Origin: Bacteriovoracaceae bacterium
GTDB lineage: Bacteria > Bdellovibrionota > Bacteriovoracia > Bacteriovoracales > Bacteriovoracaceae
Length of the DNA: 47,112 nucleotides
Direction of reading: 5' to 3'
NCBI GenBank assembly: GCA_947448495.1
Contig: CANFNX010000002.1
Location: 1 to 47,112, forward strand
The notes below the pieces were generated by a model. It was not told the DNA's origin. It was given only the letters and a program-made list of their open reading frames with translations, and made no database searches. Positions 25,909 through 33,361 of this stretch are shown here, piece by piece (position 1 is the stretch's first letter; each line of letters opens with the position of its first letter). The translations under genes and the position numbers were made by a program.

Positions 25909-26361
25909 ATGAAAAAATATACATTCAAATTAGAACCTGTATTGAAGGTTCGAAAACTCAAAGAAGAAAACTGCCGAACAGAGCTGGGTTTGTTAATCAG
26001 CCATTTGAGTAAAATTGAAGACCAGATTAAGCATGAACAAGTGGAGATTGAAAACTATTTTAAAATTCAGGAAGCTTCACTTAAAAATGGAATTCGGGGT
26101 GATCAAATTCAGGCATTCCCCAATTTAATAGCTGCTAAAGATAAAAACATTCAACTCCTTCAACGAGATAAGAAAAATCAGGAACAGCTGATTGAAAACA
26201 AAAGACGAGAATTAGCAACTCTTAAGGGAGACCTTAAGGTGATAGAAAATCTGAAAGAGAAAGAATATGAAGAGTTCAGAAAAGCCTATAATAAAGAAGT
26301 TGATCAGAAAGTTGAAGAACAAACCCAAAATTGGCTCCAGCACAGAGAGCGGAAGGTTTAA
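25909..26361 (+). CDS. fliJ: Flagellar export chaperone FliJ
   Basis: 150 residues, charged and helical throughout, the antiparallel coiled-coil plan of FliJ (opening YTFKLEPVLKVRKLKEENCR). FliJ sits in the FliI ring like the F1 gamma subunit and activates export. Sequence conservation in this family is low; the call rests on the opening motif, size and place two bases after fliI. No clear ribosome site. Confidence 0.87.
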   Translation: MKKYTFKLEPVLKVRKLKEENCRTELGLLISHLSKIEDQIKHEQVEIENYFKIQEASLKNGIRGDQIQAFPNLIAAKDKNIQLLQRDKKNQEQLIENKRRELATLKGDLKVIENLKEKEYEEFRKAYNKEVDQKVEEQTQNWLQHRERKV

Positions 26362-26362
26362 G

Positions 26363-26890
26363 ATGAAATTATTGGCGCTCATGATGTTCTTTTCTCTTCA
26401 ATCTTTTTCGCAAACAACAAAAAAGACCTATACCGAAGAAGATTTTGTTAAAAAAGTGAGCGCAGAAGTTAAATCAAAAATTGAAACAATTAAAAATAAG
26501 AGCGTTTCTGATCTAACTAAAGAATTGCTGGATAAAGAAGAAAAGTTAAAACTTAAGGAACTAGATCTTGTTAAGCAACAGGATGCAATCAAGGTTTCTG
26601 AATCTGATATTGCTAAAAGGTATTCTGATCTCGCGGAAAGACAGAAAGACTTTTTAGGTTGTGTCCAAAAGATTAATGATGAATCTCGCTCTCGAATTAC
26701 TCAAGTGGTAGAAATGATTTCTAACATGAAGCCAGATAAAGCAGCTTCAGTTCTATCTGTTCAGGATTCTGAGATTGCAGTACAGATTTTACAAATGATA
26801 GATCCTAAGAAAGCATCAAAAATTTTCAACTTCATGGATAAGGATATTTCTGCCAAATTACAAAAACAATATCTTCAGATGAAAAAGTAA
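26363..26890 (+). CDS. MotE-like periplasmic flagellar protein (MgtE N-terminal fold)
   Basis: 175 residues from the ATG at 26363, one base after the fliJ stop, with GGAAGG upstream. A signal peptide (MKLLALMMFFSLQSFSQ) is followed by a charged coiled coil (about 25-105). The C-terminal FliG/MgtE-like segment (about 115-175) contains VEMISNMKPDKAASVLSVQD and ILQMIDPKKASKIFNFMD. This plan matches MotE, a periplasmic chaperone for the stator protein MotC in alphaproteobacteria, and similar proteins are often encoded next to fliJ. The exact role here is inferred. Confidence 0.78.
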   Translation: MKLLALMMFFSLQSFSQTTKKTYTEEDFVKKVSAEVKSKIETIKNKSVSDLTKELLDKEEKLKLKELDLVKQQDAIKVSESDIAKRYSDLAERQKDFLGCVQKINDESRSRITQVVEMISNMKPDKAASVLSVQDSEIAVQILQMIDPKKASKIFNFMDKDISAKLQKQYLQMKK

Positions 26891-26894
26891 AAAC

Positions 26895-27638
26895 TTAAAA
26901 GTTTAAGTAAACTCGCTCACCGAAACCTGTGTGATCCGTATATCGTGTAAAAGTTTCGCAACCTAACGTTTTTTGATTTCCCCACGTGTTCATGATGACA
27001 TCGCAACCAAAACGATCTTGAGAGTTATTTATCAAGTCAACAACAGTCACCCAGTGATAGTTCAGGCCTCCACTGTTCATAAGAACTGGAATAGGAGTTA
27101 TTTTTATTTGATGACCATCTTCTCGATTCCTTATGATTTGTTGCTGCCCGTAAAATAAATCACGCTTTAGCTTTTCTAGAAATATTTCATCATGCCAATT
27201 TATTCTCACCACCCAATGAGTGACTGGGCATGTATTCTTTCCTGGTTGTTCAGAAAAAATCTTATTCAGTGCCTTTTTCATGGTCGAAGAGTGTTGTCCA
27301 GGAGTGAGATCTTTGGCGTAGAGATCGTGGGTTTTAGGGCTGATATGCCTTTGGCAAAGCATGCTAGTCATATTTGAAGCCGCTGTCTGACCACAGTATC
27401 CTTCCCAGCCATTAAGCCCGTGAGAGCGTGGTTGACGATGGCTTATGGTTCCATCTGGGCAAACAGAATATGTGACAATTCCACGCTCTGGATAAACGGC
27501 ATCGATACCATCTCTTGTATCTTTGCAATCTGTTTGAGATTTCCACTGGTAGTTAAATAAGCTCGATTTTCTTGGATTCTCTTGGGCGTAGGATGAGAGT
27601 GATAAAAGGGATGCAAATAGAATGACTATTTTCTTCAT
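26895..27638 (-). CDS. Secreted papain-like (C39-type) cysteine peptidase candidate
   Basis: 247 residues with signal peptide MKKIVILFASLLSLSSYAQ. The order of likely catalytic residues matches a papain fold: GWEGYCGQTAASNM (Cys82, with Gln84 close by), GGLNYHWVTVVDL (His195) and CDVIMNTWG (Asn217). C39-like peptidases show the same CGQ/CGP-A, H-W-V and N-x-W/D pattern. Several other cysteines suggest disulphides. It lies on the minus strand inside the flagellar locus, four bases from the end of the motE-like gene, and is divergent from fliK. It could be a protease, a transpeptidase-like enzyme or an inactive relative. Confidence 0.68.
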   Translation of the reverse strand: MKKIVILFASLLSLSSYAQENPRKSSLFNYQWKSQTDCKDTRDGIDAVYPERGIVTYSVCPDGTISHRQPRSHGLNGWEGYCGQTAASNMTSMLCQRHISPKTHDLYAKDLTPGQHSSTMKKALNKIFSEQPGKNTCPVTHWVVRINWHDEIFLEKLKRDLFYGQQQIIRNREDGHQIKITPIPVLMNSGGLNYHWVTVVDLINNSQDRFGCDVIMNTWGNQKTLGCETFTRYTDHTGFGERVYLNF

Positions 27639-27668
27639 GAAAATTTCTCGTGTTTAATCCGTTAAACT

Positions 27669-27685
27669 ATAATTTAGTAAATTAT
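27669..27685. repeat. AT-rich palindrome between the peptidase gene and fliK
   Basis: ATAATTTA-G-TAAATTAT, a perfect 8-bp inverted repeat, 31 bases before the start of the minus-strand peptidase gene and 184 bases before fliK. The 230-base gap (27639-27868) also holds a small hairpin GGCAA-ATA-TTGCC at 27751-27763. It may be an operator, but AT-rich palindromes of this size arise by chance. Confidence 0.4.
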
Positions 27686-27868
27686 CCCGAACCCGTTTGG
27701 CTTAGGCAAAGGCTTTATAGTGCTTAAAATGACCATTTAAGCCCAAAAACGGCAAATATTGCCTACCCACAAAAAATAATTAAAGTATTTTTGGAAGATT
27801 CTGCCCGGCTTCATTTTATGGGCCGAGTTATGGGAGAATGTTTCGTAGGACCACTAAGGAACCAAGAA

Positions 27869-29113
27869 ATGCTTCAAGCAGTTAACAATCAACCTATCGA
27901 ACCAAAAGCTCCAGAGAGAGTTCAAGGTTCAAGAGCTGAGAAGGCGAAGATCAAAGATCTTGAGTCAGAGCTCGATGGTGCTGACTTTGCTAATGAATTA
28001 GAAGCTTCAATGGAAACTGAATCAACCGAAGCTTCTGAATCAGAAGTTAAGGCAGTTAAAGTTAATCCTGAAATGCTTCTTGAATCGCCTTCAACATTAA
28101 TTCAGCGTCCCGCTGGACAACTTGAAGGTCAACTTGAAACTCCTAATCCAAAAGTTTTTGATGCTAATTTGATTCAAGATGTTGATCAAATAATTCAACC
28201 AAAAACAACGAATGTTTCGGGAGAGCTTACAGCTGAGCAGGTGATGGAACTTGCTCAAGGCCAGGGTCTAAATCCAGAGATGGAAAGTGAAATGACCCAG
28301 GCATTGCTTAAAACTCCAAAGCTACAAATGGGAAGATCTCCTGCGATCGACTTTGCAAAAACAGAAGTTGATCCACAGCTAATGAATATGGATGATTTTG
28401 TTGCTCAAAAAAATGCAGCTGCAAAAAAATCACTGAACCATTCATCTGCCTATGGTATGCAAAATAAAGCTCAGTCCAATAAAATTGGAATGGAGCACGG
28501 ACTAAAGTCAACTCAGACTGTGAATGAACTCGGTTTGACTGATTCTTCTGCCGGCCGTTCTTCCATGAACTCTCAACAGTTTATTCTCAATTCACAAATT
28601 GATCTTGGGTCTAATGCTAAGGCCAATGAAGCCCAAGCCCCTGTGAAGACATTTAATATGTCGAATATTAAGTCTGAAAATTCAAATCAGATCATGAGCC
28701 AAATTACTGATTACGTAATCCAGGCAAAGGCTGCGAAAGAGCCAACTGTGAATATGCGTGTGAATCATGAAGAACTAGGCGTGATTGATATCACAGTTAA
28801 TAAATTGGGCACGAATCAAGATGCCATTGCCATCAATATTGGAACACATTCAGTTGATGGGAAAAATTTCTTCCAGGCCAATTCAAAAGATCTTTTCTCA
28901 CATCTGACAAACTCCGGTCTGAATGTGTCTGACTTAAAGGTGGAAACACCTTCTCAAACTGCTCGTAATGATTTCGATTTTGGAAGTCAGTCTGGGCGTG
29001 GAGGATTTGGTCAGCAGGATAAGCAATTCGGCTCTGAACAAAATCAGAGACGTCATGAGTCCGATCGTCGTCAGGAACTCTGGAATCTTTTAAGAGATAA
29101 GGATGCTGCCTAA
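27869..29113 (+). CDS. fliK: Flagellar hook-length control protein FliK
   Basis: 414 residues from the ATG at 27869, with AAGGA eight bases upstream; the frame is open from a TTG at 27791. The first 290 residues are low complexity (Glu, Gln, Ser, Ala), as expected for the disordered ruler. The C-terminal Flg_hook domain (about 300-385) contains VNMRVNHEELGVIDITVNKL and LFSHLTNSGLNVSDLKVET. FliK sets hook length and switches export specificity. It overlaps flgD by one base. Confidence 0.85.
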   Translation: MLQAVNNQPIEPKAPERVQGSRAEKAKIKDLESELDGADFANELEASMETESTEASESEVKAVKVNPEMLLESPSTLIQRPAGQLEGQLETPNPKVFDANLIQDVDQIIQPKTTNVSGELTAEQVMELAQGQGLNPEMESEMTQALLKTPKLQMGRSPAIDFAKTEVDPQLMNMDDFVAQKNAAAKKSLNHSSAYGMQNKAQSNKIGMEHGLKSTQTVNELGLTDSSAGRSSMNSQQFILNSQIDLGSNAKANEAQAPVKTFNMSNIKSENSNQIMSQITDYVIQAKAAKEPTVNMRVNHEELGVIDITVNKLGTNQDAIAINIGTHSVDGKNFFQANSKDLFSHLTNSGLNVSDLKVETPSQTARNDFDFGSQSGRGGFGQQDKQFGSEQNQRRHESDRRQELWNLLRDKDAA

Positions 29114-30051
29114 TGCCTGAAATTGGACGTAATTCAACACCACAAGAAATGCAGTATCGCCAGGTTCAAATGGGGCCACGATCACTAGCAGGCAAAGGAA
29201 TGAGTGAATCTCAGCAAAGAGAAGCACTTATTAATAAGGCCACTGGTTATAAACCAAAAAATGAATTGTTCAAAGAGGGTCCTCATAACGAAATGGGGAA
29301 AGATGAATTTCTGAAACTGTTGACGTTTCAATTACAAAATCAAGATCCCATGAATCCAATGGATCAAAGTAAATTCACCGGTGAACTTGCTCAGTTCTCA
29401 CAACTTGAGCAATTGGCCGCTTTGAATAAAAAATTCGAAGATGGAAATAAAACTCAAGGTATTCAAGATAAGTTTTATGCCGCATCTTTCGTTGGGAAAA
29501 AAATAGTCACAACAGGTTCATCTATTGACCTCAAAGAGAGTGGTGATCCAGGAGAAGTTCTTTTCAAACTCGATGGACAAGCTTCAAAAGTGATGATTCG
29601 AATTTTAGATTCAAAAAATAACGTCGCTGGCGAAATTTGGAAAGAGGGCTTATCAGAAGGGTCTCACCAAGTCAGTTGGGATGGAGTGGCCCTTGATGGA
29701 ACTCCGGCCGTAAAAGGTAAATATACAGCTCAAGTGAAAGCTTGGGATGATATGGGTCAAGAAGTTGGAACACGTACTGAAGCAACTGGTATTGTTCAAA
29801 GTGTAACTTTTGATCAAGGTGAGCCAGTTCTTACAGTGAATGGACAAAAAGTTTATTTGAGAGATGTAGCGAGCTTTCATACTGCTGATTCACAAACTCA
29901 TCAGATGAATAATGCAGCACAGGCATTAAATTCCGGCTTGTCGGGGCATAACGGTTCGATACAATTTAATAATAACGGAACAAGTGCGAACACTGTTCCA
30001 ACTCAGAGAGCAGTAAATGCTTACACTGAGAATGCAGGAATTTACGAGTAG
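29113..30051 (+). CDS. flgD: Flagellar hook-capping scaffold protein FlgD
   Basis: 312 residues. The N-terminal FlgD signature MGKDEFLKLLTFQLQNQD (61-78) and NPMDQSKFTGELAQFSQLEQ are followed by the Ig-like/tudor hook-cap domains (KVMIRILDSKNNVAGEI, SEGSHQVSWDGVALDGTPAV). About 50 residues at each end are extra and low complexity. It caps the growing hook. ATG shares its A with the fliK stop. Confidence 0.95.
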   Translation: MPEIGRNSTPQEMQYRQVQMGPRSLAGKGMSESQQREALINKATGYKPKNELFKEGPHNEMGKDEFLKLLTFQLQNQDPMNPMDQSKFTGELAQFSQLEQLAALNKKFEDGNKTQGIQDKFYAASFVGKKIVTTGSSIDLKESGDPGEVLFKLDGQASKVMIRILDSKNNVAGEIWKEGLSEGSHQVSWDGVALDGTPAVKGKYTAQVKAWDDMGQEVGTRTEATGIVQSVTFDQGEPVLTVNGQKVYLRDVASFHTADSQTHQMNNAAQALNSGLSGHNGSIQFNNNGTSANTVPTQRAVNAYTENAGIYE

Positions 30052-30052
30052 T

Positions 30053-30490
30053 ATGAGCAATAAAGTTAACTCGCTTCTTATACCAAACGTTTCTTCGCTT
30101 CCTTCTGATTCTCAGAAGGCAGAGAAAGCAAACGCCCTTAAGCAAGGGGAAAAAAGTGAGTTTAAAGGATTAGTTGATCAGCTTTCCCAACAGGATTTGA
30201 GACAACCTCAAGTCTCTGCTAAGAATGTTGGTCAGGAAGTAAATGTTTCCACTCACGCAATGAAAAGATTGCAAGAGAGAAATATAGAGCTTGATGGAAA
30301 TGAGTACATGAAGCTTAAAGAAGCGATGAGTAAGTTGAAAACGAAGGGCGGACATGACTCTCTCGTGATTACCAACAAAGCGGCATATGTCGTCGACGTA
30401 GATAAAAATACGGTGGTAACAGCGGTGGATAAGAACAACATGAACGAAAATGTTTTTACGAAAATCGATTCGACGATATTTATGATGTAA
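30053..30490 (+). CDS. TIGR02530-like flagellar operon protein
   Basis: 145 residues from the ATG at 30053, two bases after flgD. The conserved C-terminal domain has VSTHAMKRLQERNIELDGNE, KTKGGHDSLVITNKAAYVVD and ENVFTKIDSTIFM, the pattern of the small family found between flgD and flgE in many flagellar operons. Biochemical role is not established to my knowledge. The ribosome site is weak; coupling to flgD is likely. Confidence 0.82.
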   Translation: MSNKVNSLLIPNVSSLPSDSQKAEKANALKQGEKSEFKGLVDQLSQQDLRQPQVSAKNVGQEVNVSTHAMKRLQERNIELDGNEYMKLKEAMSKLKTKGGHDSLVITNKAAYVVDVDKNTVVTAVDKNNMNENVFTKIDSTIFMM

Positions 30491-30491
30491 A

Positions 30492-30617
30492 TCTGCTTAG
30501 GAGTAGCAGAGGAAACATAAGTTTTAATATTAATATGGTGTAGGTGGCTGGTCCTTTTCTGGAAGCCATGGATGAGAGCCTGTAGTGCTCAAATCCCCTC
30601 GCCGGAGTCTAGGAGGG
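30492..30617 (+). promoter_or_regulatory. Structured leader of flgE with possible ribosome-site sequestration
   Basis: The 133 bases before flgE contain successive short stems. They are TCTGCT/AGCAGA (30492-30510), GGCT..TCC/GGA..AGCC (30546-30567), GAGC/GCTC (30576-30590), and CCCTC (30596-30600) with GAGGG (30613-30617). The last arm covers most of the GGAGGG ribosome site six bases before the ATG. Pairing was found by eye; stability was not computed. Confidence 0.4.
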
Positions 30618-30623
30618 ACAGTT

Positions 30624-31907
30624 ATGAGTATTCTTTCATCTTTCAACATCGGTGTTACAGGTCTAAATGCTGCTGGTCAGAGCATGTCAGTGATCGGTGA
30701 CAACATCGCCAACGCTGGAACTTACGGTTTCAAAGGTTCAAGAGCAGAATTCCAAGACATGCTTTCAAATTCCCTTAAAGGAATTGATGGTGGTGACCAG
30801 ATCGGTTCTGGTACAAAACTTGCTCACGTTACGTCTCAGTTCACGCAAGGAACTGTTGCTCGTACAAACAACATTACTGATATTGCAATTAACGGTAACG
30901 GCTTTTTCCAAGTCGATGCACCGTTTGGTAAAGGATATACTCGTGATGGTGCTTTCCATTTCGATAAAGAAGGCTACATGGTTAACGGTGATGGTTACAA
31001 GGTTCAAGGTTTTCAGCCTGATGAAAAAGGTAACATCACAACTAAAACTGGTGATATTAAATTAGGAAATACAACAATTCCAGCAACTCCAACTTCTGAA
31101 GTGACTATGTCGATGAACCTTGACTCTCGTGAGCCAGTGAAGAAGTTTGATCCTGCCAATCCTGAAAAAACTTCGAACTTCAATACATCAGTAACGGTTT
31201 ACGATAATGTTGGTACAGCTCGTCTTATGACTGTGTACTATAACAAAGCTGCTGACGGAGCGAACTGGGAATACCATGCCATGATTGATGGTGCTGATGC
31301 TACAGGCGGTATCCCTGGTAAAATGATGGAAATGGCCAACGGTCAATTAAAGTTCAACCAAAAAGGTGTACTTGAAGAAGAAATCCCTGGAATGAATAGC
31401 TTCAACTTCAATAAAGGTGCAGCTCCAGGACAAAAAATTGCTCTAAATTTCGGTGCTTCTCTTAAAGAAGGTGGAACTGGTCTTGATGCTTGTACACAGT
31501 TTGGTTCTAAATCATCTGTGGCCCGTCACACTCAAGATGGTTCTTCGGCAGCTACACTTTCTTCAATGTCTTTCAATGATATGGGTGTTCTTACTGCGGT
31601 TTATGATAACGGTGTTCAGCGTGAGCTTGGTCAAGTGGCCGTGGCAAAATTCGAAAACAACGAAGGTCTTTTCAAAACTGGTAAAAACCTTTTCAAAGAA
31701 ACTCGTAAATCAGGTCAAGCAGCAATGGGCAAACCAGGCGCTGATGGACGTGGTGAAGTTCTTTCAAAATCGATTGAGCAATCTAACGTTGATATTGCTT
31801 CTGAATTTATTAACTTAATGGCCGCTCAACGTAACTTCCAGGCCAATACGAAAACGATCACAACATCTGACCAGATGTTACAAGAAGTTCTTAACATTAA
31901 ACGTTAA
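30624..31907 (+). CDS. flgE: Flagellar hook protein FlgE
   Basis: 427 residues from the ATG at 30624, preceded by GGAGGG; the upstream in-frame codons from 30585 are not needed. The N-terminus (FNIGVTGLNAAGQSMSVIGD, NIANAGTYGFKGSRAEFQDM) and C-terminus (IASEFINLMAAQRNFQANTK, ITTSDQMLQEVLNIKR) are the coiled-coil ends of hook proteins. It polymerises into the hook under FlgD, with length set by FliK. A strong terminator follows. Confidence 0.96.
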   Translation: MSILSSFNIGVTGLNAAGQSMSVIGDNIANAGTYGFKGSRAEFQDMLSNSLKGIDGGDQIGSGTKLAHVTSQFTQGTVARTNNITDIAINGNGFFQVDAPFGKGYTRDGAFHFDKEGYMVNGDGYKVQGFQPDEKGNITTKTGDIKLGNTTIPATPTSEVTMSMNLDSREPVKKFDPANPEKTSNFNTSVTVYDNVGTARLMTVYYNKAADGANWEYHAMIDGADATGGIPGKMMEMANGQLKFNQKGVLEEEIPGMNSFNFNKGAAPGQKIALNFGASLKEGGTGLDACTQFGSKSSVARHTQDGSSAATLSSMSFNDMGVLTAVYDNGVQRELGQVAVAKFENNEGLFKTGKNLFKETRKSGQAAMGKPGADGRGEVLSKSIEQSNVDIASEFINLMAAQRNFQANTKTITTSDQMLQEVLNIKR

Positions 31908-31943
31908 TAACGACTGATTCTTCTCCTAGTCTTTACTCCAAAT

Positions 31944-31977
31944 AGGGAGGTCAGCGAAAGCTGATCTCCCTTTTTTT
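31944..31977 (+). terminator. Rho-independent terminator after flgE
   Basis: 12-bp stem AGGGAGGTCAGC / GCTGATCTCCCT with one G-T pair and a GAAA tetraloop (31944-31971), followed by T7. Marks the end of the flagellar transcription unit. Confidence 0.95.
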
Positions 31978-32039
31978 ATTCACATCAACTGTTAGAAAAT
32001 GTTGGAAGAGCAAACATCAAACTACGTTAAAATGCTTGA

Positions 32040-32360
32040 ATGAAAATTTTAATGATTGTTTTATTGTTTTGTTCTCTCGCCTCAGCTGAGGCGATACCCC
32101 AGCAAGGACTTTACATCTGCAAGAGCGGCAATGAAGAGAGTATTTGCGATCAAATGCTCAAAACAAATATAAAAGATGACCGGCTCATTTCAATAACAGT
32201 TGAGTACGTAGGTTACTGTGGTTCCATGGGCCCATATCAGTATAGTTGTGTTGGTCAAACCTGTGGAGATGAAGGTATAAGATTTGAGTTTAAAGATCTT
32301 AAGCATTATTCATGGGAAAACAAACAATACGGATTTAAATGTGATTTTGAAAAAAAATAA
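32040..32360 (+). CDS. Small secreted cysteine-rich protein
   Basis: 106 residues. Signal peptide MKILMIVLLFCSLASAEA. The mature part has seven Cys (YICKSG, SICDQM, GYCGSM, YSCVGQTCGDE, FKCDFEK), which predicts several disulphides. No family recognised. Its end overlaps the start of the chitosanase gene by 20 bases, so the two are probably co-translated. Confidence 0.7.
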   Translation: MKILMIVLLFCSLASAEAIPQQGLYICKSGNEESICDQMLKTNIKDDRLISITVEYVGYCGSMGPYQYSCVGQTCGDEGIRFEFKDLKHYSWENKQYGFKCDFEKK

Positions 32361-33102
32361 TTGGTTTTTATTTTTATTATCCTCGTTCATTTTGATGTCC
32401 AATGTTACCCAGGCGTCATCCCTTGAGAAAAAGGTCGATTCCATCGTCAGTATTTTTGAAAATGATACCCCTGACATTCAATATTGCTCGATCGTCGATA
32501 TCAAAGATGGCCGAGGTTACACTGCAGGAAAAGCAGGCTTTACGTCCGCCACAGGTGATCTTTTAGAGCTGTTACTTCGGTATGAGCGAATTAATGCAGA
32601 ACTTTTTAAATCTGTGATTCCCATTTTGAAACAAAGAGCAAGAGAAGAAAATGGAGATGTCACAGGATTAGAGAGCTTACCAAAGCTCTGGGCTGTGGCC
32701 TGTCAAAATCAAGATTTTCTTAAAACTCAAGATGACTTAGTTGATGAGTGGTATAAAAAACCCGCCCGCTCTGCTTTGAAAAAGTATGGGCTCAAATCAA
32801 ATTTAGCCTACCTCATTTTTTACGATACAGTTATTCAGCATGGTGATGGAAATGATCCCGATTCTTTTAACGGAATTGTGAATAAAATGGGAAGGATTCC
32901 TCAAACAGAACGTGTATTCCTTAACAACTTTTTAAGAGCAAGATTAAAGGTTTTAAAAAATCCATCGAACCGTGAGACCAGAGATGTCTGGCGGGAATCA
33001 GTGGATCGAGTTATTTCCTTGAGGAAATTACTTTCTGAGGGGCATTTCAATCTAGATGGTGCTTTTACCCTTGAGGTCTGGGGCGAGAGCTTTTCTTTTT
33101 AG
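32341..33102 (+). CDS. Secreted GH46-family chitosanase
   Basis: 253 residues from a GTG at 32341, which opens the signal peptide ILKKNNWFLFLLSSFILMSN (ending TQA); a TTG at 32347 is an alternative start. The mature protein matches the GH46 chitosanase of Streptomyces N174. The general acid is Glu40 in SIFENDTPD (Glu22 there) and the second acid is Asp56 in DIKDGRGYTAGKAGFTSATG (Asp40 there). The blocks YDTVIQHGDGNDPDSFNGI and FNLDGAFTLEVWGESF align with YDAIVMHGPGNDPTSFGGI and the C-terminal block of that enzyme. The two acids are 16 residues apart rather than 18. GH46 enzymes cut beta-1,4 bonds in glucosamine-rich polymers. Confidence 0.9.
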   Translation: MILKKNNWFLFLLSSFILMSNVTQASSLEKKVDSIVSIFENDTPDIQYCSIVDIKDGRGYTAGKAGFTSATGDLLELLLRYERINAELFKSVIPILKQRAREENGDVTGLESLPKLWAVACQNQDFLKTQDDLVDEWYKKPARSALKKYGLKSNLAYLIFYDTVIQHGDGNDPDSFNGIVNKMGRIPQTERVFLNNFLRARLKVLKNPSNRETRDVWRESVDRVISLRKLLSEGHFNLDGAFTLEVWGESFSF

Positions 33103-33106
33103 GTGA

Positions 33107-33337
33107 TTAGCCGTTATTGCCAATAGCTTCAACCGGACAGGCAGCAAGAGCGTTTTCGGCTTCAGCGATCTCGGCAGGGTTCATCGGTTGTAGTTTAACG
33201 TAGGCATGTCCATCATTGTCATTCATCGCAAAGAATTTAGGAGCTTCTACACAGCAAGCATCGCACGCAATACACTGATCATCCACGTAGTATTTACCTG
33301 GAACATTTTGTTTAAAGCGTGAATTCTTGTCTGCCAC
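33107..33337 (-). CDS. Single-cluster ferredoxin
   Basis: 76 residues, GTG start with AGGGAG six bases upstream. The cluster ligands are C22-x2-C25-x2-C28 and C67-Pro (QCIACDACCVEAP and LAACPVEAI), the pattern of small single [4Fe-4S] ferredoxins. An extra Cys29 follows. Cytoplasmic electron carrier; redox partner unknown. It lies 24 bases after ppiD on the same strand and probably shares its transcript. Confidence 0.92.
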   Translation of the reverse strand: MADKNSRFKQNVPGKYYVDDQCIACDACCVEAPKFFAMNDNDGHAYVKLQPMNPAEIAEAENALAACPVEAIGNNG

Positions 33338-33361
33338 CAGAAGCTCCCTAAATCTTAAGAA

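Noticed and set aside
26893-26908. Hairpin ACTTAA-AAGT-TTAAGT between the motE-like and peptidase genes
   Set aside because: Six A/T-dominated pairs with no U run; too weak to call a terminator.
27697-27730. Possible sigma54 or sigma70 promoter for fliK
   Set aside because: GG/GC spacing is off for sigma54, and the hexamer pairs have poor matches or wrong spacing.
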